A DNA stretch of 64,000 nucleotides from Myxococcus dinghuensis. Lineage in GTDB: Bacteria > Myxococcota > Myxococcia > Myxococcales > Myxococcaceae. The notes beneath the pieces are model-generated. The model searched no databases and was not told the DNA's origin. It saw only the letters and a program-made list of their open reading frames with translations. The stretch is from positions 62,001 to 126,000 of the forward strand of contig NZ_JAKCFB010000023.1 in assembly GCF_024198235.1 (NCBI RefSeq). The letters are read 5' to 3'. The translations under genes were made by a program, and so were the position numbers. Position 1 is the first letter of the stretch, and each line of letters opens with the position of its first letter. Shown piece by piece: positions 17,055 to 24,801 of the stretch.

Positions 17055-19064
17055 TCAGCCCTCGGCGCTCTTGGGCTTCGCCTCCGGCTTCAGCTCGACG
17101 AGCAGCTGCTTCGCGGACACCTGCCCGCCGACGGTCGCGTTGACGGCCTCGACCACGCCCGGGATGTCCGCGATGAGCTGGAACTCCATCTTCATCGCCT
17201 CCAGCACGACGAGGACGTCACCCGGCTTCACCGTGGCCCCGGGCTTCGTGTCCACGCGGAGGATGCGGCCGTCCATCGGCGCGAGCAGTCGGCCCGTGCC
17301 CGCCCCGTCCGCGCCCACGGGGGGACGGAACGTCACGTCCGTGAAGTGCCGCGCACCCCCACCCAGGTCCAGCCAGAGCGCGCTGCCCTCGTGGAGACAC
17401 CGCGCCTTCTCGCGCGTCCCCGCCACGGTGTAGTCGAGCACGCCCTCCGCCATGCCCAGCACGGCCAGGTCGTACGTCTCACCGCCCACGGAGACCTCGT
17501 AGCGCGCGGTCGACACCGGACGCACGGAGACCTTCGACTCGCCCGTCCGGTCCTCGAGCTTCAACTGGACGGCGTGCGCGTGGGCCGTGTTCCAGTTCAC
17601 CCACGAGGCGTCGAGCCCCGCCTCGCGCACCAGCGACTGCGCCTCCGCGTGGTGCAGCGCGGCGCCCGCCAGCGCGCGCTCCTTCGTCGAGGGCTGGTAC
17701 AGCCGCTCCAGCGTCGCCGCGTCCGCGTGCTTGCCGATGAAGCCCGTGTCGTAGGCGCCCGAGCGGAACGCCGCGTTCTCCAGGACGTGCAGCAGCAGGT
17801 CCTTGTTCGTGGTGACGCCGAACACGGTCAGCTCGTGCAGCGACTCCACCAGCCGCCGGCGCGCCAGCTCGCGGTCCGCGCCATACGCAATCACCTTCGC
17901 CTGCATCGAGTCGTAGAAGGGCGGGATGTCCTGCCCCTCGCGCACGCCGTGGTCGATGCGCAGCCCCTCGCGCGACGGCAGTCGCCACGCGGACAGCCGG
18001 CCCGCCTGCGGCGCGTAGTTGTTCGCCGGGTCCTCCGCGCACAGGCGCACCTCGATGGCGTGCCCCGTCCAGGTGATGTCCTTCTGCGCGCGCGGCAGCT
18101 CCTCGCCCGAGGCGACGCGCAACTGCCACTCCACCAGGTCCAGGCCGGTAATCTGCTCGGTGACCGGGTGCTCCACCTGGAGACGCGTGTTCATCTCCAT
18201 GAAGTAGAACGCGCCGTCGGGCGCGAGCAGGAACTCGATGGTGCCCGCGCCCTTGTAGGCGATGGCCTTCGCCGCCGTCACGGCCACCTGGCCCATGCGC
18301 TCGCGCAGCTCCGCGTCCACCGCGGGCGATGGGCTCTCCTCGACGATCTTCTGGTGACGCCGCTGCACGGAGCAGTCGCGCTCGCCCAGGTGGACGGCGT
18401 TGCCGTGCTCGTCCGCGAAGACTTGGATCTCCACGTGCCGCGCGTTGACCACGGCGCGCTCCAGGATGAGCTCGCCGCTGCCGAACGCGTTCGTCGCCTC
18501 CGAGCGCGCAGCGCGCAGCGCCGGGGCGAGCTGCGCGGGCTCGTGGACGAGCCGCATGCCGCGCCCACCACCGCCGGCCGCCGCCTTCACCATCAGCGGG
18601 AAGCCGATGCGCTCACCCTCCTTCGCGAGCGTGGCGTCGTCCGCGTCGGAGGCCTCGTAGCCGGGGATGCAGGGCACCCCCGCGGCAATCATGCGCAGCT
18701 TGGCCTGCCGCTTGTTGCCCATCAGGGTGACGGCCTCCGGGTCCGGGCCGATGAAGACCAGCCCCGCATCCTTGCACGCGCGCGAGAAGGCCGCGTTCTC
18801 CGAGAGGAAGCCGTAGCCCGGGTGGATGGCCTGCGCCCCCACCGACTTCGCCGCCGCGATGAGCTTCTCGATGACGAGGTAGGACTCCTTCGCGGGCGAC
18901 GGGCCGATGGGCACCGCCTCGTCCGCCGCGAGCACGTGCGGGGCCGCGCGGTCCGCCTCGGAGAACACCGCCACCGTCCGGTAGCCCAGCCGCTTGCAGG
19001 TGCGCATCACCCGGACGGCGATCTCACCGCGGTTGGCGACCAGGACCTTGCTGAAACGCTCCAT
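17055..19064 (-). CDS. Acyl-CoA carboxylase alpha subunit: biotin carboxylase + biotin carrier (methylcrotonyl-/geranyl-CoA type)
   Basis: A 669-residue subunit that carboxylates biotin with ATP and bicarbonate. The biotin carboxylase domain (residues 1-450) begins KVLVANRGEIAVRV, has the ATP-grasp glycine loop AAAGGGGRGMRLV, and EMNTRLQVEHPVTE. A linker domain follows, then the biotinyl domain with EAMKMEF, whose Lys625 is the biotin attachment site. Length and layout match MccA/LiuD and AtuF. The ATG at 19064 has GAGGAG ~8 nt upstream. It lies 14 bp after the carboxyltransferase gene, and with the AtuA-like gene forms an operon. Role: leucine (3-methylcrotonyl-CoA) or acyclic terpene (geranyl-CoA) breakdown; the AtuA neighbour favours the latter or a mixed role. 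Confidence 0.9.
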   Translation of the reverse strand: MERFSKVLVANRGEIAVRVMRTCKRLGYRTVAVFSEADRAAPHVLAADEAVPIGPSPAKESYLVIEKLIAAAKSVGAQAIHPGYGFLSENAAFSRACKDAGLVFIGPDPEAVTLMGNKRQAKLRMIAAGVPCIPGYEASDADDATLAKEGERIGFPLMVKAAAGGGGRGMRLVHEPAQLAPALRAARSEATNAFGSGELILERAVVNARHVEIQVFADEHGNAVHLGERDCSVQRRHQKIVEESPSPAVDAELRERMGQVAVTAAKAIAYKGAGTIEFLLAPDGAFYFMEMNTRLQVEHPVTEQITGLDLVEWQLRVASGEELPRAQKDITWTGHAIEVRLCAEDPANNYAPQAGRLSAWRLPSREGLRIDHGVREGQDIPPFYDSMQAKVIAYGADRELARRRLVESLHELTVFGVTTNKDLLLHVLENAAFRSGAYDTGFIGKHADAATLERLYQPSTKERALAGAALHHAEAQSLVREAGLDASWVNWNTAHAHAVQLKLEDRTGESKVSVRPVSTARYEVSVGGETYDLAVLGMAEGVLDYTVAGTREKARCLHEGSALWLDLGGGARHFTDVTFRPPVGADGAGTGRLLAPMDGRILRVDTKPGATVKPGDVLVVLEAMKMEFQLIADIPGVVEAVNATVGGQVSAKQLLVELKPEAKPKSAEG

Positions 19065-19078
19065 CCCGTCCGCTCCTC

Positions 19079-20695
19079 TCACAGGCGTGCCACGCCGAAG
19101 GTGTTGGGGTTGACCTGCCGACGCCCCGCCTCGCGACAGATGGAGAACGCGAACCCGAGCACCCGCCGCGTGTCGCGCGGGTCGATGATGCCGTCGTCGA
19201 ACAGGCGCGCGGACGCGTTGAACGGGTGCGACTCCTTGTCGAACTGCTCGACGATGGGCTGGGTGAAGGCGCGGATGGCCTCCTCGTCCACCGTCTCCCC
19301 GCCGCGCGCCAGCTTCTCCCCGAAGACGATGGCCATCACCTTCGCCGCCTGCTCGCCGCCCATGACCGCCGTGCGCGCGTTGGGCCACGCGAAGATGAAG
19401 CGCGGGTGGAACGGCCGGCCGCACATGCCATACGTGCCCGCGCCGAACGAGCCGCCCACCAGCAGCGTCACCTGCGGCACCGTGGCGTTGGCCACCGCCT
19501 GAATCATCTTCGAGCCGTGCTTGACGATGCCGCCCTGCTCCGGCTGCGAGCCCACCAGGTAGCCCGTGGTGTTCTGCAGGTACAGGATGGGCGTGCCCGA
19601 CTGGCAGCACAACTGGATGAACTGCGCCGCCTTCGTCGCGCCGCGAGGACTGATGGGGCCGTTGTTCCCGATGATGCCGATGGGCCCGCCATAGAGGCTC
19701 GCCCACCCGCAGACGGTGTGCGCGTCATAGGCGTCCTTGAAGCCCGTGAAGTCCGAGCCGTCGACGATGCGCGCGATGATTTCGCGGCAGTCGTACGGCT
19801 TGCGGTAGTCCGGCGGGATGGCGCCGGCCAGCTCGTCCGGTGAGTAGAGCGGCTCCGCGTAGGGCGCCTTCGCGTCGGCCGCGAGCCGCTCGTTCCAGCC
19901 GAGCTTGCCCACGATTTCACGCGCCATGCGGATGGCGTCCGCGTCGTCCTCCGCGAGGTAGTCCGCCGTGCCCGCGACGGTGGCGTGCATCTCCGCGCCG
20001 CCCAGCTCCTCGTCGGTGGCGACCTCCCCCGTCGCCGCCTTGAGCAGCGGCGGACCGGCGAGGAACACCTTCGCCTTCTTCTTCACCATGACGACGTAGT
20101 CGGACAGGCCCGGCAGGTACGCGCCACCCGCCGTGCTGGAGCCGTGCACCACCGTGATTTGGGGGATGCCCGCCGCGGACATCCGCGCCTGGTTGTAGAA
20201 GGTCTCTCCGCCCGGGATGAAGATCTCCTGCTGGTACATCAGGTTGGCGCCGCCGCTCTCCACCAGCGACACCATGGGCAGCTTGTTCTGGAGCGCGATG
20301 GCCTGGCCGCGCAGCGCCTTCTGCACGCCCCACGGTGACGCCGTGCCACCCTTGATGGCGGAGTTGTTCACGAAGACGAAGCAGCGCACGCCGGACACGT
20401 AGCCGATGCCCGCGATGCTGTTGCCGCCCGCCAGCGAGCCGTCGTTGTCGTCGTGGTAGCCGTACCCGCACAGGGTGGACAGCTCCAGGAACGGCGAGCC
20501 CCGGTCGAGCAGCAGCATCAGCCGCTCACGCGGGAGCAGCTGGCCCCGCTTGTGGAACTTCTCGCGCGCCTTCTCCTCCGTCGCGCGCACCTTCGCCTCC
20601 ACGTTCCGCAGCTCGCCCAGCCGCGCGAGCATGTCCGCGCGCTGCGCCTGGAAGGCCTCGGAGCCCGTGTTGACCCGCGATGTGATTCTCGCCAT
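19079..20695 (-). CDS. Acyl-CoA carboxylase beta subunit (carboxyltransferase; methylcrotonyl-/geranyl-CoA type)
   Basis: A 538-residue carboxyltransferase that moves CO2 from biotin to the acyl-CoA. It carries the usual crotonase-fold landmarks: an N-terminal LLPRERLMLLLDRGSPFLE, GGTASPWGVQKALR, VESGGANLMYQQEIF, HGSSTAGGAYLPGLSDY, and in the C-half YLQNTTGYLVGSQ and GGSFGAGTYGMCGRPF (oxyanion-hole glycines). Length and the SSTAGGAY segment match MccB/LiuB/AtuC rather than propionyl-CoA carboxylase. The ATG at 20695 follows a GGTGAGGT site. It is 5 bp downstream of the AtuA-like gene and 14 bp before the alpha subunit, so the three are one operon and the two subunits should form the holoenzyme. 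Confidence 0.92.
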   Translation of the reverse strand: MARITSRVNTGSEAFQAQRADMLARLGELRNVEAKVRATEEKAREKFHKRGQLLPRERLMLLLDRGSPFLELSTLCGYGYHDDNDGSLAGGNSIAGIGYVSGVRCFVFVNNSAIKGGTASPWGVQKALRGQAIALQNKLPMVSLVESGGANLMYQQEIFIPGGETFYNQARMSAAGIPQITVVHGSSTAGGAYLPGLSDYVVMVKKKAKVFLAGPPLLKAATGEVATDEELGGAEMHATVAGTADYLAEDDADAIRMAREIVGKLGWNERLAADAKAPYAEPLYSPDELAGAIPPDYRKPYDCREIIARIVDGSDFTGFKDAYDAHTVCGWASLYGGPIGIIGNNGPISPRGATKAAQFIQLCCQSGTPILYLQNTTGYLVGSQPEQGGIVKHGSKMIQAVANATVPQVTLLVGGSFGAGTYGMCGRPFHPRFIFAWPNARTAVMGGEQAAKVMAIVFGEKLARGGETVDEEAIRAFTQPIVEQFDKESHPFNASARLFDDGIIDPRDTRRVLGFAFSICREAGRRQVNPNTFGVARL

Positions 20696-20700
20696 GGACC

Positions 20701-22410
20701 TCACCCCTCTCCTTCGCGCAGCAACGCCTCGGGAACGTCGATGTGGCGCGAGCGCAGCCACTCGCCCAGCGCCTTGCCCTGCGGGTCGAACCGCGTGGAC
20801 GACGACACGCCTTCACCCAGGATGCCGTCGATGACGAAGTTCAGCCCCCGCAGCTTCGGGAACACGTGTCGCTCGACGGGGAACGCCGCCGCCTCCGGCA
20901 GCAGCTCCTTCACCTTCTCCGCCGTGAGCGTGCGCACCAGCCAGCGCCACGCCTCGTCCGTGCGCGCCCACACGCCGATGTTCGCCATGCCGCCCTTGTC
21001 ACCGCTGCGCGCCGCGACGACGCGCCCCAGCGGCACCCGTCGCGTGGGGCCCTCCACCGGCGTCTCCGGCAGCGCGGGGGCCTCCACCGGCGCCAACGCC
21101 AGGGATTGCCCGGTGGGCGCGATGTCGACGCGCGTCTCGTCCGGCAGCACCGCGACGTGCGGCACGCGCTTCGCGTCCACGTAGGCCGGCGTGTAGACGC
21201 CATAGGGCGCGCCGTCCGACGGGGGCGCCGTCATGGTGAAGCCCGGGTAGCTGCCCAGCGCCAGCTCCACCGCGGCGCCGCTGAACGAGCGGCCCACCAG
21301 CTTCGGGTCCGGGTCCTTCACCACCACGCGCAGGAAGGCGGCGGCCTGCTCCTCCGTGGCCGCGTCCTCGCGGTCCGTGCGGACCAGCGTCCAGTGCGCC
21401 TCCTTCGGCTTGCGGGTGAGCGCCACCTCCAACTGCTCGCGGATGAGGCGCGCCTTCTCCTCGATGTCGAGGCCCACGAGGATGAACGTCGCCTCGTTCT
21501 TGTAGCCGCCCAGGTTGTTGAGACAGACCTTCACCGTGGGCGGCGGCGGCTCGCCCTTCACGCCGGTGATTCGCACGCGGTCCTTCCCGTCCGGCGAGAG
21601 CTGGATGGAGTCGAAGCGCGCCGTCGCGTCCGGCCCGGCGTACCGGGCCCCGGTGATTTCATAGACGAGCTGCGCGAGCACCGTGTCCACCGTCACCGCG
21701 CCGCCCGTGCCCTCGTGCTTGGAGATGACGGACGAGCCGTCCGCGAAGAGGTCCGCCAGCGGGAAGCCGGGGCGGCGCACGTCCACCTCCTTGAAGAAGG
21801 AGTAGTTGCCGCCCGTCGCCTGCGTGCCGCACTCCAGGACGTGGCCGGCCACCATGGCGCCCGCGAGCTGGTCCCAGTCGTCCCGCTTCCAGCCGAAGTG
21901 CGCCGCGGCCGGGCCCACCACGAGCGAGGCGTCCGTCACGCGGCCGGTGACGACCACGTCCGCGCCCGCGCGCAGACACTCGGCGATGCCCCAGCCGCCC
22001 AGGTACGCGTTCGCGGTGAGCGGCGCGCCCAGGCCCAGCTCGTCCGTGCTGCCGGAGAGGTCATCCCCCTCGACGTGCGCGATGCGCGCCTTCAACCCGA
22101 GCTTGCCGTTGAGCTCCCTCAGCGCCGTGGCGAGGCCCGCGGGGTTGAGGCCGCCCGCGTTGACGACGACCTTCACCTTCTTGTCGAGCGCCAACCCGAG
22201 GCATTGCTCCATCTGCTTCAGGAACGTCTTCGCGTAGCCGGTGTTCGGGTCCTTCATCCGGTCGCGGCCGAGAATCAACATCGTCAGCTCGGCCAGGTAG
22301 TCGCCGGTGAGGACATCCAGCCGACCACCTTCCAACATCTCCCGGACGGCCGAGAACCGGTCGCCGTAGAAGCCCGACGCGTTGCCGATTCGGAGGGGGG
22401 ACTCGCTCAT
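20701..22410 (-). CDS. AtuA-like (DUF1446) acyclic terpene utilisation protein
   Basis: A 569-residue protein. The N-terminal ~440 residues match the DUF1446/AtuA family: LRIGNASGFYGDRF, YLAELTMLILGRDRM, NAGGLNPAGLATALRELN, GADVVVTGRVTDASLV. The last ~110 residues (GRVVAARSGDKGGMANIG onward) are the AtuA-associated C-terminal domain, here fused. In Pseudomonas AtuA is needed for growth on citronellol and geraniol, but its biochemical role is not settled. Here it is the first gene of an operon with both carboxylase subunits, reading away from a TetR gene and a 26-bp palindrome. This placement suggests repression by the TetR and induction by an acyl-CoA intermediate. Confidence 0.88.
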   Translation of the reverse strand: MSESPLRIGNASGFYGDRFSAVREMLEGGRLDVLTGDYLAELTMLILGRDRMKDPNTGYAKTFLKQMEQCLGLALDKKVKVVVNAGGLNPAGLATALRELNGKLGLKARIAHVEGDDLSGSTDELGLGAPLTANAYLGGWGIAECLRAGADVVVTGRVTDASLVVGPAAAHFGWKRDDWDQLAGAMVAGHVLECGTQATGGNYSFFKEVDVRRPGFPLADLFADGSSVISKHEGTGGAVTVDTVLAQLVYEITGARYAGPDATARFDSIQLSPDGKDRVRITGVKGEPPPPTVKVCLNNLGGYKNEATFILVGLDIEEKARLIREQLEVALTRKPKEAHWTLVRTDREDAATEEQAAAFLRVVVKDPDPKLVGRSFSGAAVELALGSYPGFTMTAPPSDGAPYGVYTPAYVDAKRVPHVAVLPDETRVDIAPTGQSLALAPVEAPALPETPVEGPTRRVPLGRVVAARSGDKGGMANIGVWARTDEAWRWLVRTLTAEKVKELLPEAAAFPVERHVFPKLRGLNFVIDGILGEGVSSSTRFDPQGKALGEWLRSRHIDVPEALLREGEG

Positions 22411-22500
22411 GCGCTCTCCACTCGGCCAGGACGCTCGCTCCCTCGGAGCATGGGAGCCCCAGGTCCGGCCTGAATGCGGGGAGTCTGGGAGGCAGGTCCA

Positions 22501-22526
22501 AAAAAAGCAAGCGCGCTTGCTTTTTT
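22501..22526. promoter_or_regulatory. 26-bp perfect palindrome, likely TetR operator
   Basis: Six A, then GCAAGCGCGCTTGC, then six T: every base pairs in the two halves. It lies between the divergent AtuA-like gene (start 22410) and the TetR gene (start GTG 22552). The GCAAGC-GCGCTTGC core is the form expected for a TetR-dimer operator of fatty-acid/acyl-CoA type regulators. Although A6/T6 flanks make it look like a bidirectional terminator, no gene ends nearby, so an operator is the better reading. Confidence 0.75.
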
Positions 22527-22551
22527 CCAGGCTGCCTCACAAGCTGGGTCC

Positions 22552-23178
22552 GTGAGCGAGGCCACGGGGAGGCAGGAGCAGGAGCGCAGCCGCATCACCC
22601 GTCAGCGGTTGATGGAGGCGGCCATCAGCGCCCTGTCCGAGCTGGGCTGGACGGGGGCGACGATGTCCGTCATCGCCGAGCGAGCGGGCGTGTCCCGAGG
22701 TGCGTGTCAGCACCACTTCCCCACCCGCAGCGACCTGGTGGCGGCGGCCGTGGAGTACTTCGGCCACCAGCAGGTGGAGGAGCTGCGTCGCCGGGCCGCC
22801 CAGCTACCGGCCGGCGGAGGGCGGACGGAGACCATCCTCCACATGCTCGCGGACTTCTATACCCAGCGGACCTTCGTGGTGGCCGCGCAGCTGTGGACGG
22901 CGGCGAAGACGGACAAGGAGCTGCACGCGCAGCTGTTGCCGGTGGAGACGCGGGTGGGCCGGGAGATGCACCGGCTCGCCGTGGGGTTGCTCGGGGTGGA
23001 CGACCGGGAGCCGGGCGTGCGCGAGCTGGTGCAGGCGACGCTGGATTTGATTCGGGGGCTCGGGCTGGCGAACCTGCTCAGGGACGACAGCGCGCGCCGG
23101 AAGAAGATCCTCCACCGCTGGGCGGAGACGCTGGAGGACGCGCTGCGTCCGCGGCGGGGCCGCAGGGCGGGGGACTGA
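22552..23178 (+). CDS. TetR family regulator of the carboxylase/SDR cluster
   Basis: A 208-residue repressor. The helix-turn-helix is at about residues 15-62 (RQRLMEAAISALSELGW, MSVIAERAGVSRGACQHHF, TRSDLVAAAVEYF). The C-terminal helical domain ends in a basic tail RPRRGRRAGD. The start is set at GTG 22552; the longer open frame would begin before the palindrome and translate through the operator, which is unlikely. It is followed after 41 bp by the SDR gene on the same strand and faces the AtuA-like operon. It probably controls both units through the palindrome at 22501-22526. Confidence 0.88.
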   Translation: MSEATGRQEQERSRITRQRLMEAAISALSELGWTGATMSVIAERAGVSRGACQHHFPTRSDLVAAAVEYFGHQQVEELRRRAAQLPAGGGRTETILHMLADFYTQRTFVVAAQLWTAAKTDKELHAQLLPVETRVGREMHRLAVGLLGVDDREPGVRELVQATLDLIRGLGLANLLRDDSARRKKILHRWAETLEDALRPRRGRRAGD

Positions 23179-23219
23179 ACAGCACGGCCCCGGGTGACGG
23201 GGTCTCATCGGGAGAGGGC

Positions 23220-24092
23220 ATGGGCTACCGCTCTGTATTCGCGCCGGGGAGTTTCAAGGGTCGCAACGTCATCGTGACGGGGGGCGGCAGTGGCATCGGC
23301 CGCTGCACGGCGCACGAGCTGGCGTCGCTCGGGGCGCACGTCATCCTGGTGGGCCGCAAGCCGGACAAGCTGGAGAAGGTGGCGGCGGAGCTTCGCGAGG
23401 ACGGCGGGGAGTGCTCGTTGGAGGCGGTGGACATCCGCGACGAGGAGGGCGTGAAGGCGACGGTGGCGCGCATCGTGGCGGCGCGCGGGCGCATCCACGG
23501 CCTGGTGAACAACGCGGGTGGACAGTTCCCGTCGCCGCTGTCGGCCATCTCGAAGAAGGGCTTCGAGGCGGTAGTGGCCACCAACCTGACGGGCGGCTTC
23601 CTGATGGCGCGCGAGGTGTACACCCAGTCGATGAGCACGCACGGTGGCTCCATCGTGAACATGCTGGCGGACGCGTGGGGTGGCATGCCGGGGATGGGGC
23701 ACTCGGGCGCGGCGCGGATGGGCATGCTCAACCTGACGCAGACGGCGGCGGTGGAGTGGGCCGCGTCGGGTGTGCGCGTCAACGCGGTGGCGCCGGGCTG
23801 GGTGGCGTCGAGCGGCATGGACAGCTACCAGGACGAGGGCGTCAAGGCGCTGATTCCGCTGCTCAAGAAGGAGGTGCCGCTCCAGCGGCTGGCCACGGAG
23901 GCGGAGGTGAGCGGCGCCATCGTGTTCCTGCTGTCGGACGTGGCGGCGTTCATCACCGGCGACGTCATCAAGATCGACGGCGGCGCGTCGTGCAACACGA
24001 AGATCTTCCCCCTGGACGAGTCCACCGCGTCGCAGCCCTACGAGGGCTTCCACCGCGCGGCCGCCCCCCGCATCCTGGGAGGTGAGGGATAG
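23220..24092 (+). CDS. Short-chain dehydrogenase/reductase (PECR/citronellol-dehydrogenase-like)
   Basis: A 290-residue Rossmann-fold oxidoreductase. It has the cofactor motif VTGGGSGIGRCTAHEL, LVNNAGGQFPSPL, and GVRVNAVAPGWVASSG. At the catalytic YxxxK position it reads GHSGAARMGML, with no Tyr. That is the pattern of the peroxisomal trans-2-enoyl-CoA reductase / 2,4-dienoyl-CoA reductase branch and of the SDRs in acyclic terpene clusters. It likely acts on an unsaturated acyl-CoA or a terpene alcohol/aldehyde with NADP(H). A ~25-residue C-terminal extension follows the conserved core. It is downstream of the TetR gene and probably co-regulated with the divergent carboxylase operon. Confidence 0.88.
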   Translation: MGYRSVFAPGSFKGRNVIVTGGGSGIGRCTAHELASLGAHVILVGRKPDKLEKVAAELREDGGECSLEAVDIRDEEGVKATVARIVAARGRIHGLVNNAGGQFPSPLSAISKKGFEAVVATNLTGGFLMAREVYTQSMSTHGGSIVNMLADAWGGMPGMGHSGAARMGMLNLTQTAAVEWAASGVRVNAVAPGWVASSGMDSYQDEGVKALIPLLKKEVPLQRLATEAEVSGAIVFLLSDVAAFITGDVIKIDGGASCNTKIFPLDESTASQPYEGFHRAAAPRILGGEG

Positions 24093-24187
24093 GGGTGGCG
24101 CGCGGGCGCTCGGAAGACTGACCGCTGGAGGGCACCGCTCCCATCAGGGAGGATGCAGCGAAGGCCGAGCCGCCCTAGAGTGGAATC

Positions 24188-24394
24188 ATGGACATGCGGG
24201 AGCAACTGCGACAGGCCTTTCCCAGCTACGGCCCTCACTGGGACGCCGCCATCGACGCGGGCGTCGACGTGTCGCTGCTCCTGCACAACCTCGAGCTCAC
24301 CCCCACCGAACGCATCGAGCAGTTGCAGCGGATGACGGAGTTGTACGAGGCCCTGCGCCCCAAGGACGCGGCCGGTGATGCAACGAACCCCTGA
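24188..24394 (+). CDS. Small helical protein paired with nucleotidyltransferase (antitoxin-like?)
   Basis: A 68-residue acidic protein (MDMREQLRQAFPSYG start, ELTPTERIEQLQRMTELYEA helix near the end). It overlaps the start of the following nucleotidyltransferase gene by ~20 bp, so the two were translationally coupled. Short helical proteins directly before a minimal nucleotidyltransferase are common in toxin-antitoxin-like pairs of the MNT/HEPN or AbiEii kinds, but this one is not a recognisable HEPN protein (no RxxxxH). The partner gene here is broken, so this protein may now be an orphan. Confidence 0.65.
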   Translation: MDMREQLRQAFPSYGPHWDAAIDAGVDVSLLLHNLELTPTERIEQLQRMTELYEALRPKDAAGDATNP

Positions 24395-24760
24395 GCTCCT
24401 GCGCCTGCTCCTCGAGGCAGGCGTCCAGTTCGTCGTCATCGGCGGTGTCGCGGCGGTCGCGCATGGCTCCGCGACCTTCACGCTCGACCTGGACATCGTC
24501 GCGCCGTTCACCGAGGACAACCTCGCGAAGCTGTTGGGAGCACTTGCTCCGTACCAACCGCGTTATGCGCTGGCGGTCCCCAAACGGCCTGTCACGGAGT
24601 CTGCCTCGGAACTGGCGACGTACCGGAACCTCTACCTGCTGACCGACCTGGGACGTCTCGACATCCTGTCCACGGTGGCCCCCATCGGGGACCATGGGAC
24701 CGGGTCGTCGAGCGCGAATTGCTGGCACTCAGGGAGCGCCAGACAGCCACGAAGTCCTAG
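24375..24760 (+). pseudogene. Nucleotidyltransferase gene with internal deletion and frameshift
   Basis: The first ~105 codons are a normal nucleotidyltransferase-fold N-terminus: LLLEAGVQFVVIGGVAAVAHG (GG motif), FTLDLDIVAPF with the metal-binding Asp pair, then LYLLTDLGRLDILSTVAPIGD. After 24692 the frame turns into unrelated sequence. In another frame, from 24698, the expected C-terminal helix appears: DRVVERELLALRERQ, ending at TAG 24760. The part between, about 40-50 codons in intact relatives as I recall them, is missing. An internal deletion with loss of frame explains it. The catalytic Asp pair is kept in the fragment. The gene overlaps the preceding 68-aa gene. Confidence 0.7.
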
Positions 24761-24801
24761 CATCGAATTCCAAACACCCTATTCCCATTCCATTGTCAGT
24801 C

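Noticed and set aside
22501-22526. Reading of the A6/T6 palindrome as a bidirectional terminator
   Set aside because: No gene ends there; both flanking genes start and point away from it, which fits an operator.
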